Assembly: GCA_963966185.1 (NCBI GenBank)
Contig: CAWZYM010000225.1
Span: 69,501 to 133,500, forward strand
From: Rhabditoides inermis
Lineage: Eukaryota > Nematoda > Chromadorea > Rhabditida > Rhabditidae
DNA length: 64,000 bases
Direction: 5' to 3'
Shown: one piece after another, positions 1-11,300 of the stretch
How positions within the stretch are numbered: position 1 is the first letter of the stretch
How the letters are laid out: each line of letters starts with the position of its first letter
Translations under genes and position numbers: made by a program
The notes under the pieces: model-generated
The model's input: only the letters and a program-made list of their open reading frames with translations
Told to the model about the DNA's origin: nothing
Databases searched by the model: none

Positions 1-15
1 GACAAGCTTTTTCAG

Positions 16-938
16 ATGTGTCGTCTCATCATTCTCGCTGGCCTAGTTGCTATCGTGTCTGCGGGTCTGCCCGGAGGATGGTCCGACAGGAAAGTGGAGG
101 ATGAGGATATGGTGAGCTGATCTCTCTCTCTCTCTCCCCCCCCCCCCTCTCTCTCCCCTCTCTCTCTCTCTCCTCTATTTATTTACTACTTTTGACTAAC
201 AAGTGTGCCTGTTTCGTATTCTTCCCACACTATCTGTTACAAATTCTGTGCTTCTGAATCCTCCATGAGAATGTTTATTCTTCCATGGTTTATCCACAGG
301 TCTAGATAAAACACAAAACACACAAAACACAAAACACAAAGCTCAACTTTTCTTCATTCTAGAAGCTCGCATTCCGCGCCGCCGCCTCCTCCGCTGTCAA
401 TGCCGGAAACGACGGAAACTATCTCGTGCCCGTCAAGGTATCGATTGGTCTATTGATTTATTGATTATTCTCATTCATACAGCTTCATTTTTCAAGGGAT
501 TTAACACGAATTATTGACTGAGTATCGATTTATATCGATTGCAGATCCTGTCTGCCAAGTCGCAGGTGGTTGCAGGTGTGAACATCCAGCTGGAGGTTCA
601 GATGGCGGAGAGCGAGTGCGAGAAGAAGGTAAACAACGTAAACAACAACAAGTAAACAAACAAAACAAACAAGTAAACAGATACAGAACCATATATAGAA
701 CATTGTAGTTCGAAGGAGATAAAAAGAGGAGAGAGACCGTCTGTTTTCAGGCTAACCTCTCCGACCTCTCCGCCTGCAAGGTCAAGGACGGCGCTAAGGA
801 GGCTGTGAGTAACGATTTATCGATCTATCGATTTATCAATTCACCCTATTGATTTAGGTGTACGAGATGAAAATCTTCGAGCAGGCGTGGACCAACACCT
901 TCGACGTCACCAAGTTCGAGAAGATGCGCGACGTTTGA
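16..938 (+). CDS. Secreted type-2 cystatin (cysteine protease inhibitor), 5 exons
   Basis: Five exons, 16-111, 363-437, 545-628, 751-804 and 858-938, join in phase to 129 residues. The protein starts MCRLIILAGLVAIVSAG, a signal peptide, so it should be secreted. Three cystatin hallmarks are present: a Gly-Gly pair just after the signal (LPGGWSDR), the first binding loop QVVAG (Q-x-V-x-G) in exon 3, and a Trp in the second-loop position (AWTN) in the last exon. Two cysteines (ESECEKK and SACKVKD) fit the first conserved disulfide; the second is absent. Cystatins of this family block papain-like proteases by inserting these loops into the active-site cleft. The start codon follows TTTTTCAG directly, which looks like a spliced-leader acceptor. 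All introns are short. Family assignment is firm; the target protease is unknown. Confidence 0.85.
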
Positions 939-1451
939 AGGACCATCCACGTACACCACACAGTCACATTCCCTCTACAGTTTTAACTTGACGTGCCTTC
1001 TTTTCTGAGTCTGATAAAGTATTTCATTCGCATCTGCAAACCAAACGTCTAAGTAAGCGAAGTACAATGTAGCGAAAATGGAGAGAGAAAAAATCTATCC
1101 CTGATTTTCTGCGAGGTTTCATCTGCACCACGCACTATTCTTGTATCTTGTAAGATGTTTTTCCGAATGACATGGGGATAATTGAATGTCTCTCTGTTCA
1201 CTGAATCTCACTAATACGAAATTAGACTGTTCTCGAGTGCTTAGACTGTGCTCGGTGTGTTTTGTTGGGATGTTGTAGTGTGCATTGTGTGTTGGTCCAG
1301 ATTTGCTCGGCTAATCGTGTTATTTCCGTATTAGAGAAATGACGAGGGGCCAGGTGTATTAGCTCTGTTTCAAATACTCTTCGTCTGATATGAATCATAA
1401 ATGAATATGAATTGTCATATGCCACATTACATCTCATGAGATTATTGAGGT

Positions 1452-1483
<32 letters not shown>

Positions 1484-2034
1484 GAGAGGAAGAGCGAAAG
1501 CAGCGAAAGAGCGAAAGAGAGTGAGAGAGGGAGAGAGAAAGAGAGATAGAGAGAAAGAGAGGGAAAGAGAAAGAGTCATCCTCCTGCACTCTCTTATGAG
1601 GGCGTGCTGTCATTTGTCCAAAGTTTTATGTGAGGGAGCAAATTCCGCTTCTTTCTTCGATCAAAGCACAAATCTTCTAGAGTGCCAGATGTGTGTAGTA
1701 TCCATTATTTCCATTTCTCCCTCCCTCTCTCACTTGTTTCGTTCGTCATTTCAGTAGTCCAGTCCACAAAGTTTCTGCGTACACTTCTTTTAATCATCAT
1801 ATTTTCAAACCGATATTCCATGTGTGTGTATTTTTTCAATAGAATGCATAACGTCATTTTCTATTCCATTTGCATCGTAATTTTGCAGAAAACGGCTAAA
1901 AATGTTTCATCGTCTGGAACTGGCAGGCGTCACTAGAGATGTCTATAATATTCCACTAATATAAGTGATGGGATAGGAAAGAACAAGATGTCAGTTATTC
2001 TAAAGAGACCGCCTTCTTAGCTCAAAGAAAAGGG

Positions 2035-2078
<44 letters not shown>

Positions 2079-2415
2079 AAGAGAAAGAGAGAGAGAGAGA
2101 CGGGGGAGGGAGTGGGTTTAGAGAAAAAGGAGGAGGAGGAGGTCTAAATAAGGCGAACCACCGATCGTTCAGTCGCACAAATGTAGTTGTCACGCGATTC
2201 GTGTTGGATTGTGCGTTGATACTGATCGTGGAGGTTCATTTCATTACGTCAAGACTTCTGCAAAGGAGGCGTGACTTTTGCATTTGTAGCATTTATGATT
2301 TATCGCGTGCTTCTACGACTAATATACTCTTGTGCATTTCTTGCGCCATGTTGAATTTCACTTTATCATCATCTTCTATTCTACAGACCTACTAACTCGA
2401 TTTTGTTTCAGCAGA
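939..2415. other. Intergenic spacer with GA microsatellites
   Basis: No gene seen. It holds the 3' region of the cystatin gene, an impure (GA)n tract at about 1452-1573 and a second at about 2038-2101, then AT-rich sequence ahead of the saposin-like gene. The open frames over the GA tracts are low-complexity and do not look coding. Confidence 0.6.
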
Positions 2416-2849
2416 ATGTCCACTGGCTTCCTTGCTCTCTTCTCTATCCTAGCCCTTGTTGCCATCTCTTCTGCTCACATCTATGATCACAAGGTAATTC
2501 ATGTAAATATTTAAATATTTTGATAAAACTATCATATTTCCATTTATCGATAAGTAAATACAGTCACAGAACAAACTCAATCACTGAACATTCGGTTTTT
2601 AATTTGAGATAGAAAGATGCACTTCCGGATTATTTCAAAAGAAGTGACAACAAGCTTTTAGTAAATTGTATTGTTTTGGGATTAGCGTGAATCAGTGTCG
2701 TTGAGTAATCAAATCGTAGACAGCACAAAAAAACATTCAATTTCCTTTCATTCTGAAATGCACTCCGTACATAGTACATTCAATACTGTTCTATGAATCT
2801 TCTATAAAATTCAGGGAGGAGGGAGCAACAGAGAGAAAGAGAGGGAAAG

Positions 2850-2883
<34 letters not shown>

Positions 2884-3438
2884 CCGTTCAGAAGTCTGCC
2901 CTGTGTAACCTATGTGAGACGGCAGTGGGCGCTGCCGGAGTCCACTTCGAGGGCACGAATGCCAGTTCTAAGGACGTGGAAAAGGTGAGAAACCCGGACA
3001 CTCGAAGTCGAATCGAATCTAAATTCGGACAACTCTGAGTTTAAAAGTTTAGAACCGCAATAGTCGTATAAGAGTTTCTAAATTTTATAGAAAATAGATT
3101 TAATTTCAAATCAAACCGTCTGATTTTCAGTTTCTATGTTAATCCTTGCGAGACAAATACGTGAACTTGAGTTTTCAAAGAAATAAGGAAGATGATAATA
3201 GATAAGTAACTCAATTCTCTACTTTGCAGTACATCTACGGATTCTGCTTTGAGCTGCTCGATGAAGATGAGGTGAGCGGGAAACGTATCGCAAACGTATC
3301 AGAACCCATAACGTATCCGAAACGTATCCACTTCAGCTGAGCCGCTACGTTTCATCGCGCGTCGCAGCGGTGTTCGACCCTCGAACGCCATTCGAGGAAC
3401 TGTTCGCAATCTGCGAGACGACTCGGTTCTGCCTCTGA
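2416..3438 (+). CDS. Secreted saposin-like (SapB) protein, 4 exons, five cysteines
   Basis: Exons 2416-2493, 2892-2984, 3230-3271 and 3337-3438 join in phase to 104 residues. The start MSTGFLALFSILALVAISSA is a signal peptide. The mature part has the saposin-B pattern: CNLC in exon 2, GFCFELL in exon 3, and AICETTRFC at the C-terminus. SapB proteins are small helical bundles that bind or disrupt lipids; in nematodes many are gut or immune effectors (caenopores). The usual fold has six cysteines in three bonds. Here the fourth is missing, so the cysteine of GFC has no partner. Intron 1 (~400 bp) ends in a GA tract. TTTTGTTTCAG lies 5 bases before the ATG, as for a trans-splice acceptor. Family is likely; function is inferred only. 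Confidence 0.75.
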
Positions 3439-4123
3439 GCAGCCACCACCCACATCTATTGTACTTCTCTCTTTGTGATAATTGTTGGCTTCATAAACTG
3501 GTTGTAGCGTTTTTTGGTTGGGTGGCTGCAGATGGTGTCATGGTACAGTTCCAAGTGGCTACAGTAGGAATGCTTGAGCTACAGTAGGAATGTGTCTTGT
3601 TTCATTTAGTGACGCAACAGAGTCGAGGTTGCGTGTGGCATACAATTTGCTGAATAGAAATAGAAAAGCCTGGAGTTATCCACGTAATCGTTAGTTCGGT
3701 TCCGAGCGGAAATGGGAAAGTGAAGTGTTTTGGTCGGTGAACAAGAAAATAGGGGATTCATTTCAATGTATAAAAAAATGATGTGTACGTAATTGTGTAT
3801 GTGGACAGTTCAAACAAGAACTCCGGGGAAAATCGAGCGGACGATCAGGTAATTCTGAAATGACATCTGACACCACGACACCACGTGACAAAACACTACT
3901 GCACTACGACACATCTCCAATATAACTGAAAATGATGCAGAAGTTTTTTTTTTTGTTTTGTGAAGCAGTGTCGTGGTGTCTGGTGTCAATTCATAATTGC
4001 CAAATTATCACGTTTTGACCAAAAACTTTGGCGGGAAACTGTTTGCGGCTTAGCGACGTTTGGTAATATATCAATTCAACATTTATCCGGTATCGCATTA
4101 TGTGATCATAACTCAAACATCAA
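3439..4123. other. Spacer with small direct and inverted repeats
   Basis: No gene seen. There are two direct copies of CTACAGTAGGAATG (about 3557-3590), and a loose inverted repeat around 3860-3990 built on GACACCACGACAC and its complement. The motif TGTCGTGGTGTC of that repeat occurs again in tandem at about 50141-50161. Confidence 0.5.
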
Positions 4124-4139
4124 TTATTCACAGAGTAGC

Positions 4140-4460
4140 GCCGGGAAGCATAAGTATTCCATCTTGTCGGTGTCCGCGGCCACGTTCTTCCATTCCTCCT
4201 CGAGGGTCCTTCTATTGGATGGGATCGTCTTCGTGAATTCATCACTCCATTGTAGGTGAGGGCGACCAGGTTTGCCCATATTTGGCGGCTTCCAATCGAT
4301 CACACGTCTCGTCCAGCGGTCGTCGTTGCAAGTCATTAGGCGGCGGGCAAACCTCCACTTCTGTGTCTTTGCTTTGCACAGCACGTCTCGTAGTCCCGTC
4401 TGCCGTCGTATCTCCTTGCACGGAGCTCCTCCGGCAGCGGACCAGCGGACCATCCACGTC
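4140..4460 (-). mobile_element. 3' part of an RTE-like LINE (C-terminal tail of the RT ORF)
   Basis: On the minus strand an open frame carries KWRFARRLMTCNDD, RWTRRVIDW and GRPHLQWSDEF, the typical tail after the reverse transcriptase domain in RTE-type non-LTR retrotransposons. It lies head to head with the RT-domain segment on the other strand that begins near 4470. It is a relic: there is no RT domain on this strand. Confidence 0.7.
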
Positions 4461-4469
4461 AAATGGCGG

Positions 4470-5730
4470 AAACGATAGCCAGTCAGTGTCGAAGAGCGTG
4501 TTGTAGAAGGCCCGCTGCCGGAGGAGTTCACTGCCGAGGAGATTCGTCGAGTGCTGGTGCTGATGAAGAGAAATCTCGCCCGCGGACCCGACCGGATATC
4601 GACGGAGAGCCTGCTGTACGCGCCGCCGATTCTGCTGGAGTACGTTGCCGCGCTGTTCAACACGTCGGGGCGGTAGCGCAGTGGATGTGTGCGCGGCTCT
4701 CCATCGAAAGGTCGCGGGTTCGATGCCGCCCGTGGGCCGAAAGAAGTTCCGCTACCGTGGTGGGTTGGCGACCACCCTGACACGTTGTCAGCCGACAGCC
4801 AGAAGACACATCGTCATCGTGGATTCTCATTGCTGGTTTACTGGAACCGTTCTACTGCAACTTCTACCCGTTCATTGTCATTGTTCACAGGCATTTCATG
4901 TGTGGCGCATCACTTGTGGTGTAATAAATTTATTTATTTTAACACCTGTCTCACTGGAGGGAGGATCGCTGACGACATGGCCGACTCCTTGGTATCGCTG
5001 CTATACAAGAAGGGCGACCCACTCGACATCGGAAACTACAGGCCGATCTCTGTCCCTTCGACGCTGCTGAAGCTGCTGATGCGGACTGTGCTCGCTCGAC
5101 TACAACCGTCATTGGAGGCGCAGCAGCCGCGGGAGCAGGCCGGCTTTCGGAGAGGATTCAGCTGCAACGACCACATTCTGGTGACGCGCGAAGTGATCTA
5201 CAAGCTCTATCGCCACGGCTACCACGGCTACCTTGTTCTTGTTTTCGTGGACTTTGCCAAGGCCTACGACTCGATCGAACACAACGACACGTGGCTCGCG
5301 CTGAAGAGGTGTGGAGTCCACTCCGCCTACATCCGACTGCTGCAGAGCATCTTCAACGACGGCAAGACGAAGGTGAATGTTCTAGGGCCACCGGCTGAAA
5401 TCGAAGTGAAGAAAGGAGTGCGCCAAGACTGCCCGCTATCTCCGCATTTGTTCAACTGCGTGCTTGCTGAAATCTGTGCCAAACTGGACTTCGATTTTGT
5501 TGGAGCCGGACTGGATATTGGAGGACAGAAGCTGACTCATCTGTGATATGCTGATGACATCATCCTTATTGCACGCTCACCTTCGGCTGCAGAAAGGATG
5601 CTGGAGGAACTGGCGGAGAAGAGCAGCGACTACGGACTGTACGTGAACAGGATGAAGACAGTGGTGATGAGCAACGGGCCGAAGAAGAGCATTCGACTGG
5701 ACGGAGGAGAGGGGTGAGCGAAGAGCGGGG
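4470..5730 (+). pseudogene. Reverse transcriptase segment of an RTE-like LINE, dead, split by a SINE
   Basis: The translation shows RT landmarks in order: an EFTAEEIRRVL and ARGPDRI block before 4663, KKGDPLDIGNYRPIS near 5008-5050, FVDFAKAYDSIEH near 5245-5280, GVRQDCPLSPHLFN near 5418-5456, and the catalytic YADD at 5549-5560. A TGA codon sits immediately before YADD (5546-5548). A 277-bp tRNA-derived SINE interrupts the frame at 4664-4940. The endonuclease domain is missing. Such enzymes copy their own RNA at a nicked target site; this copy cannot. The matching 3' tail lies next to it on the opposite strand. Confidence 0.85.
4664..4940 (+). mobile_element. tRNA-derived SINE, full length, inside the LINE RT frame
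   Basis: The head resembles a tRNA and carries both internal RNA polymerase III promoter boxes: TAGCGCAGTGG (A box, about 4674-4684) and GGGTTCGATGCC (B box, about 4718-4730). A unique body follows and ends GTAATAAATTTATTTATTTT. The 5-bp AACAC occurs at both edges (4659-4663 and 4941-4945), and removing the element rejoins the LINE reading frame. A 5'-truncated second copy lies at about 8596-8806 in reverse. Confidence 0.8.
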
Positions 5731-5734
5731 CATG

Positions 5735-6410
5735 CGCTCGTGCAGTGGGCGGAGCTTACATGATGCACACCGTCGTCGTCGTAAACACGTTTAGTGGCAA
5801 AGCGGGAAAGAGCGCAAGAGAGACTGTTTTGGGTGCCGCAACCGATATTTTTGACGAATCATGAGCATAGGTCTTACAAAATGATACTCTTCCACATAAC
5901 ACATTCTAATGAAGTCTAATGTATTATGATAGCGACATTGCGTGTGGATTGGGAGTGGTACGCTGCGCGCACCACAGATCATAACAAACGAGCGGCGCTG
6001 CGCGCCGCCCGTAATGACTTTGATCACAAAAGTTTTGTTGATCAACAGATCAACATCAACCAGTTGCCAACCTCCGTAAAAAGGGGAATGGTACTTCTAC
6101 TTACTTTGAAGTTTCGAATCGCTGTGATAGTACATTGTGTGTAGGATTGTTATTGGTGTTAAGCCACGCCCAGGCTCTCTGATCGCATAAAAGCCGGACA
6201 GAGAGACTGGGAGTAGAGCCGACTGCTTGACATGATATCTCGCTAGCAGATAAACACGTGTTCATCAATCGTGTATAATAGGCTGGCACTTAGCTCAGGA
6301 TTTTTCGTTGAAAACATTATCGTGGATTTTGAACATACAGTATACTGAACGAATTGCGCAGCATCTTGTTTTTGCCGTTCATATCTCTATTCCATTGATC
6401 CTCTCACATG
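5735..6410. other. Non-coding spacer after the LINE
   Basis: No gene recognised. A motif near 6372-6396 (GCCGTTCATATCTCTATTCC) recurs almost unchanged near 23742-23763, so part of this stretch is a dispersed repeat. Confidence 0.4.
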
Positions 6411-6475
6411 ACCATGTGGCGCAGTAGTAACGCTCTCGCTTATCCAGCAGCGGTTCGAGGGTTCCATCTTGGGTA
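6411..6475 (+). repeat. tRNA-like relic
   Basis: GTGGCGCAGTAGTAACGC resembles an A box and GGTTCGAGGGTTCC a degraded B box, but no cloverleaf closes. A related sequence occurs at 25386-25445 (GTGGCGTGGTGATAAAGCTC). Probably the head of an old SINE family rather than a tRNA gene. Confidence 0.4.
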
Positions 6476-6950
6476 CCCACGCAAAATATTGTCAATTTGA
6501 AAACATCATCCAAAGAATTTCGATCGTTGTCTAACCACCCTAATGTCTCTCGTCAAAAGATTGGAACTCATTTGCGGGCCCACTATATTGGATTATTGGG
6601 GATGGGAAGTGTCGGAATAAAATCCCCCGGCAGCGGAATAGTAAAGGTTTTTTCCAAGCAAGTGATGTAGTTTAGGAGATATTTGTTCAATTGAACGTAT
6701 TGGCAACAATGGAACGATTGCAAATGAGACTTGTGAAAGCAGGCTCTTAACTAAACTGTTGGTACAGAGAAAAAGTTTCTCTATTTTTTTCTCCCTCTCT
6801 CTCTGTCGTCTTTTTAGCGAAATTACAGAACATTACCAGACACATGCAGACAAAAATAGGTCGTTTACCTTTGACTAAACAACATACAGGTATTGTGTTA
6901 ACTGACATTACTCGGAGTGATATAAAAAGTCTAGGTAGATGTTATGTTAA

Positions 6951-7307
6951 AGGAACAGTGGCGACTTATTTCTGCCACAACCTGCCACAACTCCTCATTT
7001 TCTTTTCACACGAGCAAAATTATTAGGCAGTAACCGGAAACGAACCCGCGAAGCTCGGGGGCCACAACGCAGCGCACATGCACTGAGCCATGAAGCAAGT
7101 GAAAGGTGTAGTTCATTTGCGCTTATGTCTCCGACCCGAACGTGCAGTATTGAAGCGTTGGCAGGTGATTCAAATTTTCGTCTGCATCCGTGGCAGTGAC
7201 AGATTCGAAAGTAACGCAGAATTGTCGTTCTTTCGAAAAATGCAAATGTGTTAGGTTAATATCATTTTAATAATACTCCGAATCAAAAAAAGGTTTCCAC
7301 TGTTCCT
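6951..7307. mobile_element. MITE with TTAA target duplication (M1)
   Basis: The ends are inverted copies of AGGAACAGTGG, continuing with weaker similarity. TTAA flanks both ends (6947-6950 and 7308-7311). Length is 357 bp with no coding capacity. The interior holds a tRNA-like stretch on the minus strand (about 7030-7098) with A-box and B-box resemblance (GGGTTCGTTTCC). TTAA duplication is typical of piggyBac-like transposases; no transposase is present here. Confidence 0.65.
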
Positions 7308-7311
7308 TTAA

Positions 7312-8330
7312 CTGACAGTGTACATATATAAATCCACCCGACAAAAGTAATACTGACAAATCTGAAGTGACTAGTGAATATTACATGGTAAATGAACCAT
7401 AATTCGCTGATTTTCTTCAGGAAACAATCAGGAAACAATGCAAAAGAAAACAATGCATTTATGCAACTGTTTTTAATTCATTCATTTATTTGCTTGATCT
7501 TTTTTTATGAAAACATCAAGTGCTCACAAAAGCAGGTCCAAAGGCAGAACATTTCACACAATTTGAAGTAGTAGAAAATGGATGGCATAAATGCTACAGA
7601 AAAGAATAAGGTGGGTGGAAAAGAAAGTATTCTCAATAGTACAGTACCGTAACATATTATCATAATAAATTGCTAATTGTAAACTTCTCTCCACTTCTCC
7701 TGGTTTTGAAGGCGCGCGAATAGTGTGGTCAAAAATGATGTAGTAATATGAAAATATTTCCACAACTATGAATATTTATGAAACGTACGGGAATGGTAGA
7801 CAATGTCTTCAGCAAAAAACGCGTTTCAAAAAAAACGATTTAGTTCCTTGACGTTACTATCGCTGACATCGTTCTAAAAAAACACTTTTGACAATCAATT
7901 TTCACTACTATAAAGATTCATCGATTGAATTCAATTGAATATACATCAAAGAGAACAAAATGTGAAAGTCATCATCGGTGTAATACTATTGAATACATCA
8001 TTATCAATTCTCACTAAATAAACTTATATATTGCAATGTTAAATGTTTTCTATTATTTGTTTTGCAATCTAATAAAAGATAAAGATAATAAAAGGTACTG
8101 TACTTTGATCCAACGCTCTCTCTCTCTCTCGCTCTAACGCTCTGCTCTCTCCGCCTGCGCTCTTCTCATCAGGTCGCACTTTTGTTCTCCCGTGCCTCAT
8201 CGGAGCGCGATCCTTCTAGAACGTTCGGCTTCTTTTTGCGTATCGCGGGCAATCACGTGACTATCACTCGCAGTTTCTCGCGTTGCGTTTCTTTTACAGC
8301 GTTGTAACTTTGTGAATATCATACTTTTGC
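7312..8330. other. Spacer and presumed upstream region of the SNF2 gene
   Basis: AT-rich, no gene seen. It ends in a short CT tract (about 8117-8131). CTTTTGCAG at about 8325-8333 sits some 10 bases before the ATG at 8344 and is a candidate trans-splice acceptor. Confidence 0.45.
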
Positions 8331-8343
8331 AGTCGTATGTACC

Positions 8344-11300
8344 ATGAGTGATGATCGCGGTTCAACAACTCCGTTCAAGTTGCGGATAAATCTCAGCCAA
8401 GGTACCTCCTCCACCAGCGAATCTAACGGTACGTTTATTTCTTTTTTGAATAATGTTTTTTTCATATTTGTATTGTATTGTATGTTTTATATGTGGTTAC
8501 CATTTGCAGATGTTTCCAAGGAGCACTCGCCTCTAGGCAACAATGTGGTGAGTCATGGAGTAGTCGTGGTGTATGAATTTGTTGTTATTGTTGTTAAAAA
8601 TTAAAATTATTACACCACAAGGATGCGTCACACATGAAATGCCTGTGAACAATGACAATGGAGGGGTAGCAGTAGAGTACTAGATGGTATGGCTCTAGAA
8701 ACCAGCAATGAGATTTCACGATGACGGTGTGTCTTCTGGCTAGCTGCTGACAACATGTCAGGGTGGTCGCCAACCCACCTCGGTAGCGGAACTTGATGTT
8801 CTCTTCCTTTATACGATTAACTGTGATCAGTATACGAATTTGAAGTCGCGACCCTCGTCGCGCCTCTCCCGGCCCAACTCCCGGCCCGGATCGTCCGCCT
8901 CCGCCGGAGGTAAGTGATTCTACATGTTTATTGGTTATTGTTGCGTAGCATATTAAAGTTCGAAACCACGTGTGATAGAGTATACATATTCACAATTCGG
9001 CTTTACATTATCGACTTATTGCCAACAATGTGATTTTTCGTTGTTTACCGATCAATTTCAGACGGTCTGATCAAGGTGCAGCTGGAGACGCAGACTGCCC
9101 GAGGCAAGAAGCGGAAGCACATCAAGTGAGTGGATGTTTGACTGTTGTAGTCGATGAACTTCTCCAGGACCAACTTCAACGATGACCTGCTGCCGATGAG
9201 CGCGATCGCGGCGCGACAAAAGGAGAAGGAGCGGTTGGAGAGGTGCGCTTGTTCTTCACAATATCATTCAAACACTGCTCATGTGATTTAAATAATAACA
9301 TATTTCAAAAATAAATCAGGCTGGAGAAGCAGCAGGCCGGCTCGCACATTGACGACATGGCGGCGATGATGCAGTACTCACAGGCGCAGGCCATGCCCGA
9401 TCTGGACATCGTGGGTGGTCTCTCTCTCCCTCTCTCTCCCCCTCTCTCCCTCTCTCTCTCCCTCTCTCTCCCTCCTTATTGATCGATTATTGATTTCTCA
9501 GGACTACGCCGATTTCCTCGGTCCCGGCTACGACCTGGATGCCAATTTCGCCGCTCAGCTTCAGAACGAAGTCGATATGGCCGCCGCTGGGGTGCGTTGT
9601 TTGTTTACTTGTTGTTTGTTGTTGTTCTTGTTGTTCTTGTTGTTTACCCTCTACCGCTACCCATTCAGGATGGCGACAAGCCACAACTCATCGACCCCGC
9701 CGGCGACGTGAAGAAGGAGAAGCGCGCAGACGATGTGGAGGTGGGGGCGTGGCTGGGAGGGGCGGGGCCAACCATCCCTTTGCAGGTGATCGACCTGAGC
9801 GACGACGACGACGTGATCATGACGGGGGAGGTGAAGGCGCAGCCGTTCAGGCCGTACAGGGTGCCGCCGCCCACCTTCGGTCAGTTTATAGATTCTGGAT
9901 TATAGATTTTGTCAAATTATTCATCCAGAATCGCTATACAGGGTGTCGCATTTATCCAGAATCGCTATATCTTGACTAGCAAATGTTTACGGTACGTCCC
10001 AGTGTGTTTCACAAAAGTTCCAAAGACTATCGAGTGCCTTCAGTTTTACCATACCAATGTTTTTTTTTAAACTAGCTTTACTTATGTTTTATAAGTTTCT
10101 CGGGTATTATATAACAGTGATAGTTTTATATCAATTCTTGCAGTTGTGACGTTCTCTATTTCCAGACAACTACTTGCGAACGCCGCGCACTAGATGGACG
10201 CCACTGGTCTCCAAGGTACGTGACACTACCGTAACCGTAACCTGTATTTTCCCACCAAACCACAACTGTACTCTGTTTCTGTATTTCTGATTCTGTGGCT
10301 CACCGTACCTCTTGCAGGAGGACCGTGACAAGGAGGAGCAGCAGCGCGAGATCGAGAAGGCACGTCTGGCCAAAAGAGGGTGCGTTGGGTTTCTTGGTTT
10401 ATTTATATTCTTTAGAAACTTTTGTCGAACGATACGAACGAACGAAAAGTTGTGATGATTAATTGATTGATGGCTGCTAGTTGCAGTCATGTGGGCTCTC
10501 TCGAGTCGACGGAGCTGATCGAGGGCCGCCTGCTCGTCAACGCCGGACATCCCAAGGAGGTGGGATATTCATGTTATTCAGTGGTACAAGCGTGCAGGAC
10601 ATGCACGCTTCTGCAGGAGTAGTATGTAGTGCGATAGTTTTGCACGTTTGCATTTTTTATGGTTGCTTTACCAGTAGGAAGGATGTAGTAATTCTGGATA
10701 AATAATTGATTATTGATTGACTGAGACTGATTACTTACTCTTCCAGGAGCCTGACATGTTCGTGGCGCCCCATCTCACCCACGTGCTGCAGCCACACCAG
10801 CTCGGTGGTATTCGATTCATGTAAGCCCCGTTTCTCTCTGATCCTCTTCCTCTTCCCTCTGTCTCTTTGCGGTTGCGCTTTGCCCCGTTTCGCATATCTC
10901 TTTTGCCTGCTGCCTGCACTCTTGCTCCTGATCCTCTTTTTCTTTCCCTTTCCCTTCTTCTTGCTCCTTCTCCTTCTCCTGCTTCTACTCGATTATCTCA
11001 CATTGTTACTTCTCTCCTTTACATTGTATTCACTACTCTTTCCCTCTCGTCTCCCTCTCAATCCACCCCTGCAGGTACTCGAACGTGGTGGAGTCTATCC
11101 ACGAGTACAAGACCACGCCCGGTTTCGGCTGTATCCTCGCCCACTCGATGGGACTCGGAAAGACCATCCAGGTACTCAACAACTCAACTAAATAGGGGTT
11201 CAATGTTAGGTTAGTGGCGGGGGATCAGGAGGATTGGGGTCGTGGAAGATGATGCGTGTAGTTTGCAGTATTCGTTTTGTCTGAATTATGTATGTAATGA

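Noticed and set aside
4124..4783. Single 219-codon minus-strand gene
   Set aside because: Only the 4140-4460 part is LINE-like; the rest is antisense to another LINE segment and to a SINE.
5546..5548. TGA before YADD read as selenocysteine or recoding
   Set aside because: The element is already broken by a SINE and inversion, so a plain nonsense mutation explains it.
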